A stretch of 64,000 nt of DNA. Source: Dipteris shenzhenensis. Its lineage: Eukaryota > Polypodiophyta > Polypodiopsida > Gleicheniales. The notes below the pieces were generated by a model, which saw nothing but the letters and a program-made list of their open reading frames with translations, did not search any database and was not told where the DNA came from. Of the stretch, positions 1-10,537 are shown in pieces (positions within the stretch are counted from its first letter, which is position 1; the number at the start of each line of letters is the position of its first letter). The stretch is taken from assembly GCA_047967505.1 (NCBI GenBank), contig CM106538.1. One strand, 5' to 3'. Position numbers and translations under genes: made by a program.

Positions 1-460
1 GAGTGTGCCTGTTCTGCATTAGCCGAGAAAAAAACATCATATGTTTGAGTTTAACGAAGCATTTTTTGCCTCTTCTCGAAAAAAGGTGGTGTTCAAAAAC
101 ACCAATCTCAAACCTAGCCGCCTTTCCTTGCTGCCGAGTGCCCTTCGGGCCTTTGGGCTTGAGTGGGGGTTCTAATATGCAACGCCAAGCAGTTCCGTTC
201 CACTTATTATTGAGTGAATCAGAATCAACACTAGTCCTTGATATTTTGTCGAGTGTGCAAAACTTGCAACCACAAAGCAATGGTCTGCAAAAAAAAAGAT
301 AAAGAAAAAAGATCAATGTCATACCTTCCAAATATTTGTCAGTATTCAATTAAATTATTGTTGTGCAAGGAAAAAAAAGTCATGCTTTTCAAGCACCTTC
401 ACTCCATTATGGAGTCAGCATCAGAGTGGAATCTGTTCTATGAGACAAATTGGATAAAGC
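1..460. other. No gene recognised
   Basis: This stretch follows the stop of the minus-strand transposase-like relic. It has only short open frames with no recognisable motif. It may be the 3' flank of that relic, but I see no terminal inverted repeat or target duplication that would mark an element edge. Confidence 0.4.
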
Positions 461-3400
461 TCACTTGCGTGCAATGGTTGGTATCTTCACCTTGATGGGG
501 AGGTTGCTGCTCTTCGAGGAAACCTTCTTTGAGAGGTTACATTTTGGAACCCATGACCATACAATAGCATCAATAGATTCCCAACGTGGAGGATCACCTT
601 TATTGCACATCCAAATCTTGTTCCAACAATCTGCATATACCTCCTCAATTTGTGCATTGTGTCTTTTGCATATAGGTGCCCAATATTGTATGAAAACCTT
701 CTTGAAATTTTTAGATTTATTATCCTTCTGTACATCAGTTTGAGCAATGCCTAGCCAAATTGGGTAGATTTTTTCTGCTGGTCGGACCAAAAGAAAGTGT
801 CCTTTTTGTACATCAACCATTGGATCAAATGATTGTTTTGGCTTTTTCCTTTGAGGTCTACAATAGTGATCATTCAACTCTTCAATTCCTTGAAACTCAT
901 CATTTTCATTATCAACTACTTGCACACAATCAACATGTTGCGTCTTTGGCCAAAATCTCTCGTTTATGAAGTTCATCAATCATGTTCTTCCAGTACTTCA
1001 CTACCGGCTTGTAAAACTTTGTGAAAGATGCTTCTGGACCTTGCAGGTGCACCCATTTTTCCCAAAAGCGTACCAACTATCACATCTAAGTGATCCTTCA
1101 CATAGTTGAACATGGTTACACAAGGGGGCTCTCCACTTGGTAGCATTGGATGACCATCCGGATGTCTCTTCCACAACTCAATGCCACCTTCACTTGGTTG
1201 CCAATCTAATGATCGTGGATGCACTTTATATTGCATGATAGGAACATTTCGCATAAAGAACCGAAATTGGAGAGGGTTTGAGTGTCCCACTAAAGAATCT
1301 TTCCCATCGCATAAGCATCCATCAACATAGCTCTTGAAATTAGGGACTTCCGTTACCAAAAATAGCATTGGAGAAGACTCCTCACATTGTCTAAAAGTAT
1401 CCATGAGATGTGCAAATGTCAATGTTTGACTAGTTCTTAACCTCTTTGAAAACCTGCTAAACATTGCATCAATATCCTCATGTGTATGCCCAACCATCAA
1501 GAATCCCAATTGAATTGACTTGAAAATCCCTCGAACAACAAGTAATGATAGGTATGCAAACAAGTACCTATTCTTGTTTTCAGAACCACAATTATCCAAT
1601 TGCAACAATAGGTATTCGGGTAGTTTCTTATAAGGATTTTCTTGATGGGAACTTCCAAGTTCAAGGTTTTTGAATGTTCCACCCACTGCTGCAAGATGAA
1701 GTTGTTGCTTGCCATTAGAAACATAGTGAGAATCCAATGCTTCTCTTGAGGTTAGTGTGTCAAGCAGAGCATTGCCAGACCTTGGCATCCCATCATGTAC
1801 CAAATCTCCAAGTGCATGGTTATCAAATCTTTCAAGATTTCTCAAACACAAAGCCAATGAACCAATTGTGAAGTTAGGATCCGATGGCCACAAGAATAAA
1901 GAAAAGTGACCATAACATCCTTGACCATGTCCATGTGTTATCATGCCAGTCAAAGCCACTGGGAGTTGAAAGGATTTGTCTGTGTCCTTTGAATGATTGC
2001 GTAATCTAGGGATGGCTATCTTCTTTTGGTCCATCTTATCATGGATAATGCATAAGTATGTCTGAGGATACATTTCAAAAAATCTGCGCCAAGTGTAGTA
2101 CACATTTCTACAACTTTTTTGTTGTAACATGTGCTTTCTTCTATCTTCCATCAACTTATTACATTCATTTTGGATTTTGTTACTGCAAGCTGAGCCTTGA
2201 TTGCACTACATAAACCACACTTAGAGAATTCACTTGTTTTTGAAAAAGTTACATGCTTGAATTCAGAGTTCCATATGCGGTTGAACGTGGAAGTTGACAT
2301 CTCCTTACAGCCCAAACTATGCTTTAATTGCATGTTAACTTCATAGAGAATATCAACCTGCTTGTATACATCCGGTATCACCAATTGTGTTTCCCTTGAT
2401 CCATCCTGAAGTGTTCTACTTTTGTGTGGCTTACGCTCAGAATTGTTATCCACAAAATCTTAGATTATGGCTCTACCCAATTCTGTGTGGTCCCAACCTC
2501 TCCACACGATTCCTTTATTACCATGTATGCACATTCGTATACCACTATCAAATTGCTCCCTGTATCGATAAAATGTTGTTTTTGGAATACCATGCATTTC
2601 ATAACATGCTCTACAAAAAACTTGAATACCATTCAATGAAAAGACATATTTGAACGGCCCATTGTCATCTTTTCAACAAGCAACCCCAAGAGTGTCATAT
2701 ACATAATTGGTGCGAGCCTCCAAACTTTGGCCCCAAAATTCTATGCGTAATTTGGATATCATTTGACAATCGGCAAATTGACAACAATTTTGTTTACAAC
2801 AATTAATCATAGATACTTTTGTGATTGCATCCCTTGTGAGTCTAGATGATGCTAATGGCATGCCATGTTTTTTAGCTTTCCTCTTTATCATGCAGTAACG
2901 CCTCTTTTTTGTGGATTTTTCCATTGGGTCCTCATCTTCCATGTGCTTTTTCCCAGAACCACTTGGAGAATTCATGGTGTCATTGATTCTTAATGAAGTT
3001 CCATCTAAAAAGGTTATTTGTGCAATGGGCCATTTTATTAAGTGGATGGTATCGATGCCTGATACATCACTATGATACTTTTCAATTTCCACACCTAGAT
3101 TACCTTCACCAAGCATCTCAAAATTTATAGGTTCAAATGGGTAGACATACAAAATAACACCCTCTGCAATGCTCTTGGTTTTTTGCTCATCCCATATTTA
3201 AACTTTCTTGTCCTTCCATGATTTTCGAATGGAAAACTCATCATATTCACATAGAGGTTCAACGTTAATGGTATCTGATGTTATATCATTCATTGGTACA
3301 ATAGCTTCATTGACATTGTCCACACAACTCATTGATCATGCTTTCCAATGAACAACACTACCCAAAGCCTTATAGACTAAGAATGCATCTATTGTAGGAA

Positions 3401-3587
3401 ATGGAAGAAGTGCACTTTCATCCATACAAATATCGATCACCACCGATACATTGTTTTCTCCCAAGGGCACACCTTGGCACATGTCATCATGTGATGTAGA
3501 GAATATTGTCCCAATGGCAACAATCTTTCCACTGACAAGCAAGTTGACTTTAACCCCCACTTTCAATGTGGCACCTGCATAGTACAT
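461..3587 (-). pseudogene. Decayed DUF7869-like transposase gene, copy A
   Basis: Read on the minus strand, five successive reading frames (3587-3336, 3152-2673, 2453-2151, 2154-976, 979-461) together match the order of segments in the better preserved copy B at 22.2-25.9 kb. The N-terminal piece has a GKIVAIGTI...PLGENNVSVVI pattern like the small domain at the start of plant En/Spm-type transposon proteins (DUF8039-like, low certainty). A Cys-rich piece (CCKQNCCQFADC) follows. The core has KMDQ, LDNCGSENKN and GHTHEDIDAMFSRF, the likely acidic catalytic positions of an RNase H-fold nuclease. The C-terminal piece contains YCRPQRKKPKQSFDP and DCWNKIWMC. Frames are broken near 2152 and 977, where a stop and a start overlap, and by stops between 2453 and 3336. 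I see the motifs directly; the transposase role is inferred. Confidence 0.7.
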
Positions 3588-3639
3588 AGCATTTGTTATA
3601 GTTCAATATTGATATCTAATGGTGTGACTTAGGATGAAA

Positions 3640-4085
3640 ATGCTTTACAAGATTTCATTGCAAGACCAAATCTTCCTAAACCTTGGTGCTTTGAATTTTA
3701 GGCAGCAAAATTTGGCTACATGGCCAAATCTTCACAGACCATGGTGCTTTGAAAGGGAGATAGCAAGATTTGTCCACACAACCAAATCTCCCGAGATGCT
3801 GGTGCTTTAAAGAAGCCATCAAGATTTATCCACACATCCAAATCTACTTAGACCTTGTGCTTTGAAAGAAGCCCACAAGATTTGGCCACATGGTCAAATC
3901 TCCCCAGACCTGGGTGCTTTGAAAGGAGCCAACAAGATTTGGCCACATGGCCAAATCTCCTAAGACACTAGTGCTTTGAAAGAAGCAATAAGATTTGGCC
4001 ACACAGACAAATCTGCTCAAACCTTGGTGCTTTCAAAGAAGCTAGCAAGATTTGGATGCACGGCCAAATCCTTCGAGACCTTGGT
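3640..4085 (+). repeat. About 60-bp hairpin tandem repeat, left outer array
   Basis: Each unit carries a short palindrome, GATTTGGCC-acat-GGCCAAATC, followed by tcc..agacc..ggtgctttgaaagaagc. Roughly seven diverged units are readable. Orientation is the same as in the right-hand array at 6.29-7.44 kb. Confidence 0.75.
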
Positions 4086-4089
4086 GACT

Positions 4090-4385
4090 TCTTTCAAAGC
4101 ATTGAGAAGACTTGGTTGTGGCATTCTTTCAAACTTGGGGAGATTTGGTCGTGTGGCCAAATCTTGTAGGCTTCTTTCAAAGCACTAGGGTATGGAGAGT
4201 TTTGGCCATGCAACCTCCTCTTGCATGCTTCTTTCAAATCACTAGGTTCTGGGAGATTTGGCTGTGTGGCCAAATCTTTCAAAGCATTAGGGTTTGGGAA
4301 GATTTTGCCATGCTGCCAAATGTTGCTAGCTTCTTTCAAATCACTAGGAAGATTTGGCCACATGGACAAATCTTCAAACGTTAAA
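4090..4385 (-). repeat. About 60-bp hairpin repeat, inverted array
   Basis: The same unit as the neighbouring array but reverse-complemented: gcttctttcaaagcactaggg..ggagatttggcc. Four to five units are readable. The switch in direction near 4086 makes this block the inverted partner of 6290-7440. Confidence 0.7.
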
Positions 4386-4510
4386 TTAAAAAATTGAAAA
4401 TCCAGATTTTAAAATTTAAAATTTAAAGTTCAAAATTCAAAATTCAAAATTTAAAATAAAAAATTCAAATTTCAAGTTTCAAAATTTGAAATTCAAATCT
4501 AGAGATCCTA

Positions 4511-5500
4511 CTTTCAAAAAAATCGTACATGCTTTTCATGATTCATGCTATTACACTTTAAAATCATACTATTACTTTAAAAGCAAACTAGAAAATCTAA
4601 AACTATTAAAAAACCAAAACTTTAAAAGGCAAAGCTAAACAAACCTTTTAAACCAAGTATAAAAAGTAAACCTATGAGAAGGAATTGAATTCATCTTCAT
4701 GGGGGATCAAGTGCTAGGCTCACCTTGTTCTCTCCCTTCCTAGATCTCAAATGTGTAACTAGGGTGGTTTGAGAGCCTTAGGACAATTTCTTAGATGGGG
4801 TAGTTCTTGGAAAACACTCCTCCACCCTTGGTTAGCTAATTGCAAGCAAAAAAGTTCAAAACTATGTCAGAATAAGAGGTCCCGAGAGGCTCCCCATCCC
4901 AGTTTTGTTCTAACAGTGTGTACTTAATTAGGTAGGTTTTAAACTTCCATTACCAATTCAACTCTCCATAGATTCCACATGCAATAGTTGGATTAGAAAG
5001 AGGTCTTTTTTTTTTTTTGGGCTCTACATGCTTTTGGGGGGATTGCTCCTTCCCCCCAAAGCATGCATTTTTGGGGGGATTGCTTCTTCCCCCCAAAGCA
5101 TGCTTTTTTGGTGGGGTTGCGTCTTCTTGCTCTAATCTTGGCTTGCTTCTTCCTGCTTTTTCTTCCTCTGCCCAAATTTGGGACCTCTCCTCCACAACCG
5201 CTGCTTCTTCCTCCTTCTCCATGTCTTGAGAGCGCTGCTCTTGCATTTTCCTCCGCACTGTTTCGGCCTATTCTTGCCTTCAAAACCACAAGTTTCCTTC
5301 AATCGGTGCTACTCTTGCATTTTCCTTTGCATTGTTTTGGCCTATTATTGCCTTCAGAACCACAAGTTTCCTTCAAACGACGAGGCTTCTTGAGTAGGCG
5401 CAAAGGACAAGACAAATCTATTTCTTCTTCACAGGCCTCAGCAGGCCCATTCTTCTTCACTAGTGTGACCGTCAATGAAGCTTCTGTCTCGTCAACAACA
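4511..5500. other. Core of fold-back element, no gene identified
   Basis: Unique sequence without a recognisable protein. It includes a short tandem motif at about 5035-5110 in which gggggattgcttcttccccccaaagcatgc-like units recur, giving small G-run/C-run hairpins. Open frames here are shadows of that composition. Confidence 0.4.
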
Positions 5501-5502
5501 GC

Positions 5503-5820
5503 CTAGAGCTTCTCCTTTTCTGAGTTAATCTTCCCACTTGCTCCTCGATTCTGCCACGATAGTCTCCTCCTACGACTGCTCTTTCTCGCAAGTTCTTTCT
5601 CGGGCGAGTGCTTCTTGTCTTGTCCTTTCCTATCGTCCGTAGGGTCCGTTCTATCTCCAAACGAGATCTCATCTAAATAACGGTCCAGTAAGTCGAGGAT
5701 TTCATCGATGGTCTCCCTATTGGGTGAGGCATTCCACTTGCTCCAGAAGTTGGAGTAACAGCCAAGGCAATCACACCCAAAGGTGGGTTTATGCGTTGCA
5801 GCACTTGACTTGGAAGACAT
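5503..5820 (-). CDS. Captured plant gene fragment (CxxCYxNxWxxWxxSPNR motif)
   Basis: A 105-codon open frame starts at an ATG at 5820. Residues about 15-50 read CDCLGCYSNFWSKWNASPNR followed by ETIDEILDLLDRYLDEIS. This resembles a short motif of a widespread plant-specific protein family of unknown function, in which a Cys-rich segment is followed by YWxRWDSSPNRxxIxxxIxxFE. The rest (TDDRKGQDKKHSPEKELARK) is basic and low in complexity. It sits in the core between the inverted repeat arms, which is where MULE-like elements carry captured host exons. I infer capture; I cannot tell whether it is expressed. The family resemblance is from memory and should be searched. Confidence 0.45.
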   Translation of the reverse strand: MSSKSSAATHKPTFGCDCLGCYSNFWSKWNASPNRETIDEILDLLDRYLDEISFGDRTDPTDDRKGQDKKHSPEKELARKSSRRRRLSWQNRGASGKINSEKEKL

Positions 5821-6000
5821 AGCGGCCTTCCAGGGTTTCGAAACAGATTTACCCGAAATCCCCTCTTGACGCTCCTCTCTCCTGGTATAGCTACAGCTCC
5901 ACTCCTCTGTTGGACGAAATCCTCTCTTAACGCTACAGCTACTCTCTCTACAGCTCCTACGATTGCTTGAAATCCAAAGAGCACAAGCTCACAAACAACA

Positions 6001-6021
6001 ATGGCTACTCAATCATCCAAG
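6001..6021 (+). other. Possible short first coding exon with splice donor
   Basis: An ATG in aacaacaATGGCT context opens seven codons (MATQSSK) directly followed by a GTAAGA donor-like sequence. It lies head-to-head with the captured fragment that starts at 5820 on the other strand. No downstream exon is recognisable before the repeat array, so this may be chance or a remnant of a captured first exon. Confidence 0.2.
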
Positions 6022-6289
6022 TAAGAAAACGAAAGAAATCGAAAGTGTACCTAATTCATGCATGTTCTCCATTTTTTCCATTTCAGAACACCACGATTTG
6101 AAAGAAAAAGTCTTGTAAAAGTAGGAATCTCGAAGTGTGATTTGAAAGTAGGGTCTTTAGTATATGATTTGACTTTCAGATCTTGAAATTTGAAATTTGA
6201 ATTCTGTATCTAAGATTTTAAATTTTGAATCTAAGATTTTGAATTTTTCAGATTTGAAAAGATTTGAATTTTAAATTTTAAATGGGGAG

Positions 6290-7440
6290 ATTTGGCCATG
6301 CAGCAAAATCTTTTGGCTTCTTTTAAAACATATAAGATTTGGCTGTACGGCCAAATCTCCCTAAACCTTAGTGATTTGAAAGAAGCTATAAAGATTTGGC
6401 ATCACAATTAAATCTTCCTAAACGTTGCTGCTTTGAAAAGATTTGGCCACACAACCAAATCTTCCTCGACACTCGTGATTAGAAAGAAGATAGCAAGATT
6501 TGGCTGCATGGCCAAATCTCCCTAGACCCTCATGATTAGAAAGAAGCTAGCAAGATTTGACTGCACGGCCAAATCTCCTTAGACCCAGGTGATTTAAAAG
6601 AAGTTAGAAAGATTTGGCATCACAACCAAATCTCCCCAAATCCTGCTGCTTTAAAAAGATTTGGCCACACGGCCAAATCTCCCTAGACCCTTGTGATTAG
6701 AAAGAAGCTAGCAAGATTTGGCTGCACACTCAAATCTCCCTAAACCCTCGTGACTTATAAAAAGCTAGAAAGATTTTGCATCATAGCCAAATCTCCCCAA
6801 ACCTTAGTGCTTTGAAAAGATTTGGCTGCATGGCCAAATCTCCCCAAACCCTGGTGCTTTGAAAATATTTGGTTGCACGGCCAAATCTCCCCAAACCTGG
6901 TGCTTTGAAAAGATTTGGCTACACGGCCAAATCTCCCCAAACCTAGTGCTTTGAAAAGAATTGGCTGCACAGCCAAATCTCCATAGACCCTTGTGATTAG
7001 AAAGAAGCTAGCAAGATTTGACCGCACAAAAATCTCCCCAAACCCTGGTGCTTTGAAAAGATTTGGCCGCATGGCCAAATCTCCATAGACCCTCGTGATT
7101 AGAAAGAGGCTAGCAAGATTTGGCTGCACGGCCAAATCTCCCTAAACCCAAGTGATTTAAAAGAAGCTAGAAAGACTTGACTGATTTGAAAGAAGCTAGC
7201 AAGATTTGGTTGCACAGCCAAATCTCTCCAAACCCTAGTGCTTTGAAAGAAGCCCACAAGATCCTGGCCACAAGGCCAAATCTCCCCAAACTTTGGTGCT
7301 TTGAAAGAAGCCCATATGATTTGGCCACACATCCAAACCTCCCCTTCTAGTGCTTTAAAAGAAGCCCATACGATTTGGCCACACAGCTAAATCTCCCTAG
7401 TGCGGCCAAATCTCCTTAGAATCTAGTGCTTTCTCAAATC
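6290..7440 (+). repeat. About 60-bp hairpin tandem repeat, right array
   Basis: Some eighteen diverged units of the gatttggc..cggccaaatctcc..accct.gtgctttgaaaag type. Two sub-variants alternate: one with cttgtgattagaaagaagctagcaag and one with ctggtgctttgaaaag. The hairpin at the start of each unit is largely kept. Confidence 0.75.
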
Positions 7441-7495
7441 TACTACTATTTCTAGTGTCAATTCTAGATTCTATTTCAGATATGTTTATCAATAA

Positions 7496-8044
7496 TGCAT
7501 TTTGTCTAACATTAAAGATTATAAAGATGATAGTTTGTATATTGCTTGGGTTTTTTACAAGAAAGACAAAAATGTGAAGAAGGTTGAGAAAGTTGCAAGT
7601 GGATTTGGAGAAAAAAGCATACCTTGGTACTTTGACATATATAGTATTGAGGGAGCACAGTTGACACGAGTTCACTTATTTGTTTTGTTACCTAATAAAA
7701 GCGCATACACTTGTGTTGGATCGGTACATCAAATCACTAAAGATGTGGTTGGAAAAGAGGGAGATATTGGATTGTTTATAAATCAAAATAAGAAGTTTCT
7801 CTTGGATTCCAGCGATTATGAAGCATCTCGTATGAAGTCTGATGTAGATGGCAACATGCACTCAAGAGGCTGGATAAGTGTTGAATTAATTAATGGAAAT
7901 GATATTGAGGCAAAATGCATTGCTATGGTTCTTGGATGCAAGGAAAGGGGAATCATTGCCGGTGCTGCAAGGGGAATCACTGCCGGTGCTGCAAGGGCAT
8001 TCTTAGCCAACTTGATTCGATTTTATTGCATAGACAACCCTTAG
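7496..8044 (+). pseudogene. Hypothetical coding fragment, no recognised domain
   Basis: The frame is open for about 180 codons and ends at a TAG at 8042-8044, but has no ATG near its upstream end, so it is an internal or terminal exon or a remnant. The sequence is not low in complexity: WYFDIYSIEGAQLTRVHLFV, then YTCVGSVHQITKDVV, and a duplicated GI(I/T)AGAARGI near the end. I do not recognise the family. It lies just outside the fold-back element and upstream of another decayed fragment on the same strand, so both may derive from one gene with an intron around 8.05-8.29 kb. Confidence 0.35.
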
Positions 8045-8291
8045 GGAATGTGAGTGATCTTGTTAATTAGAGTTGTAGACACAAATGCTCAGCTAAAACA
8101 TTTGTACCTACATTTTGATTTATATTTGGACACTATTTGGTTAGATTCGATTTGCAAAACATTATGTTTCAATTTGTTTTGTGAAAGAATTAATAGACAT
8201 TGAGTTAGTACCTTGTCCCAAAAATGCTATGTGCTTTGTGATGTGAGTTTGTATTCCTCCACTGAAAGAATGATTCTTTGATTTTAAACAT

Positions 8292-8724
8292 ATGATAGGT
8301 GTTGCAGATTGTCCTAAAAAGTTGAAGAGCTATCTTATTACAAATTTTGATCCTGCATCCAATGGCTTATGGAAACATAAATTGCCCATAACCATTGAGC
8401 ACGTGTTTGAAATGAATGAAATCAACAATACCAGGGGCAACATATGGTCTTTTTGTACATACGAGCATCAAGAAGAAGCAAGATTTGATGGTATATAATG
8501 GTTCAAAGTATGATTATGATACTTGGAGATCTCTCCTCAAGTTTTTCCCGAGGATGAAGACTTATGGAATGTTTGAAGATCCATTCATTGAGCCATTGAC
8601 AGATGTGAAATGTATTGTGGGAGATGTATTGTATGGAAACATTGCTGGATATATAAATAGCTCAATGTATTATAAAGAAAGAACAAACGTTATATTTGTA
8701 TACATCCCTAAAATACCACCTTGA
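8292..8724 (+). pseudogene. Decayed coding fragment, weakly SET-domain-like
   Basis: Two overlapping frames (8292-8498 and 8416-8724) join across a frameshift near 8490. The first contains CPKKLKSYLITNFDPASNGL and GNIWSFCTYEHQEEA. The second contains WRSLLKFFPRMKTYGMF and then VLYGNIAGYINSSMYYKERT, ending NVIFVYIPKIP. The GNIAGYINSS...NVIF arrangement recalls the GNIARFINHSC..PN core of SET methyltransferases, but the His-Ser-Cys part is not conserved. Function is uncertain. The frameshift makes it a pseudogene unless there is an intron between the pieces. Confidence 0.3.
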
Positions 8725-9852
8725 GCTGAAAAGTGACAAGGAAATTTGAGTGCCCATGGCTACATTACTGTGCAAACCATAAAGGATATCTCCTTCAGAG
8801 ATGAGCTACTTTGTGAGTATGAATACTAGTATGGAATTGTTAATGATTATGTTAAACAATGTGGTGCAAAATTGGCTATGTGTCAATGATTTTGATTATA
8901 TTTAGTACAAGAAAGCAATTAAAAAAAAGGTTTGTATCAAGACCATGTCTCTGAGTTTCATGAGCTCTATTGTGATGGAGAGTTTCATAAGCTCTATTGT
9001 GATGGAACGGTGTTTTTGAACACCACATTTATATGATGGATGTCAAAGCTCTACCATAATCCTATTGCATATGTCAATACTGCAATTTATCAAGTTCATA
9101 GAAACATATGCATTTGACATTAACTTGATACATCTAATATACCAAATAAAAATTGACAGTTGTTGCAAGTTTAATTTTGTTTATGAAGACCACATTTATA
9201 TGATGGATGTCAAAGATCTATAACAATCCTATTGCATATATCAATACTGCAATTTAATTTACTCCAATGAATCTTCGTAACGCAACATCTATAAATTGGC
9301 TTTTGTTTGTGGTTTCGATGCATATGAAACAACAAACATTTTTCTTTCACTAGCAAATCAACAAATATTTTGGCCATGGAGCCATGTTCACACCTATTAA
9401 GGCCTTTTGCCATAGCAACATACGGAATATTTTTGCTTGGGTTTCTAGGAATTGGGAAAGTATTGTGCATTGAAGCTTGGGTCCTCAATGGAGCTAATGT
9501 TTCAATAAAAAACATCAAATTTTACTTTTGAAGTGACTATATTTTATTTCGTGGGAATTGAGATTTTCCCTAATTCTCTAATATGGTGTTAATGATTAAT
9601 TTTGGCTCAGAGGCCATATGAAGCTTTTGTTTCAGAGGAGTACACCACTAATGCTTTGCAAGTGAAAGTTCAAGAGCAGAAAGATACTCTTCTATTGAGT
9701 TTCCAATAGTAATGAAATGAATACCAATCAATATAACTCATTATGACCTCCACTTATTTTGAGAATGTCAATTGTCGGAAGTTCTTATTATGATTTCAAT
9801 GGTAATCTGTTTATTTCAATAGGTAGTTTTTTTTGGATAAGTCTCTACCTAT
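8725..9852. other. A/T-rich spacer, no gene seen
   Basis: No coding frame with recognisable content. It contains a 68-bp direct duplication described separately and a small repeat of gagctctattgtgatggag around 8965-9007. Confidence 0.5.
9022..9256 (+). repeat. 68-bp direct repeat, two copies 167 bp apart
   Basis: The copies are at 9022-9089 and 9189-9256. Both begin accacatttatatgatggat and continue gtcaaag..ct..atcctattgcata, with a few substitutions. There is no coding content. Confidence 0.7.
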
Positions 9853-9932
9853 TACAGCAACCAACTGTTTCTTTGTCTTCAACTGAAGCAGAACATAGAG
9901 CACTCACTACAGGTGCCTGTGAAACAACAAGG
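9853..9932 (+). pseudogene. Short copia RNase H fragment
   Basis: About 80 bp encode QQPTVSLSSTEAEHRALTTG and then ACE. This is the copia RNase H motif and is nearly identical to the RNase H of copia-3 at 47.6 kb (SLSSTEAEYRALTTGACE). No flanking retrotransposon sequence is present on either side, so it is an isolated scrap, for example filler DNA from repair. Confidence 0.65.
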
Positions 9933-10397
9933 GCTTTAATAAATTTCTAAATTTTATTGTAATAAAAGAAAAGTTTCCACCTAAGATAAAATTACCCTTT
10001 GAATGAAAATTTAGATTCAAATATCATAGGATGTTCTGATCAGGGTCGTGCACCAGGAAAGGCTACATAAAATGTGCATTCAAGGAGTAAATTTTAAAAC
10101 TATAGTTGCATACTTGTCCTACATTGATTTTCCTTTTAGAAAATTGAGAAATTTTTACTTTATGAATGGGAAAGCCCCTTTTGTATGTGTATTTGTATGA
10201 ATTTACTAGATTGAAAATTTCCTTATGTTGAACCCATGTCCTATGGTTACATATTTTTTGGGTGCATTCAGGGTGTCACCATTGGCTAAAGGAACCTCAA
10301 AAGAAGTACCTTTGTTTGGTGAAAGTATCAACAATAAATCTTTAATGTAGATATGTTTGCATGATTAATTTTTCTTATCATTATTATTGCTCTATGA

Positions 10398-10400
<3 letters not shown>
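9933..10400. other. Spacer, no gene seen
   Basis: Non-coding A/T-rich sequence leading into the CT microsatellite. No motif recognised. Confidence 0.5.

Positions 10401-10492
<92 letters not shown>
10401..10492 (+). repeat. (CT)n microsatellite
   Basis: 92 bp of uninterrupted TC dinucleotide. Confidence 0.98.
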
Positions 10493-10494
<2 letters not shown>

Positions 10495-10514
10495 GTGCCT
10501 GCACATGCGGCATG

Positions 10515-10534
10515 CACACACACACACACACACA
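10515..10534 (+). repeat. (CA)n microsatellite
   Basis: Ten CA units. They come shortly after the CT tract and directly precede the truncated end of the LINE relic. Confidence 0.95.
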
Positions 10535-10537
10535 GGT

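Larger units (their letters stand above)
3640..7440. mobile_element. Fold-back type element with hairpin-repeat arms
   Basis: An array of about 60-bp repeats (gatttggcc...ggccaaatc plus ctttgaaagaagc) runs forward at 3640-4085, flips to the reverse orientation at about 4090-4385, and runs forward again at 6290-7440. Inside the arms lie A/T-rich tracts (4386-4510 and 6170-6290) that are imperfect reverse complements of each other: attcaaatctagagatc on the left corresponds to gatcttgaaatttgaa on the right. The inverted arms enclose a 1.7 kb unique core (4511-6170). This is the architecture of fold-back or MULE-like non-autonomous transposons. No transposase is present and I could not identify a target-site duplication, so the outer limits are approximate. 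Confidence 0.5.

Noticed and set aside
3640-7440. CRISPR-like array of 60-bp repeats
   Set aside because: Units are tandem and diverged without unique spacers, change orientation, and the genome is eukaryotic.
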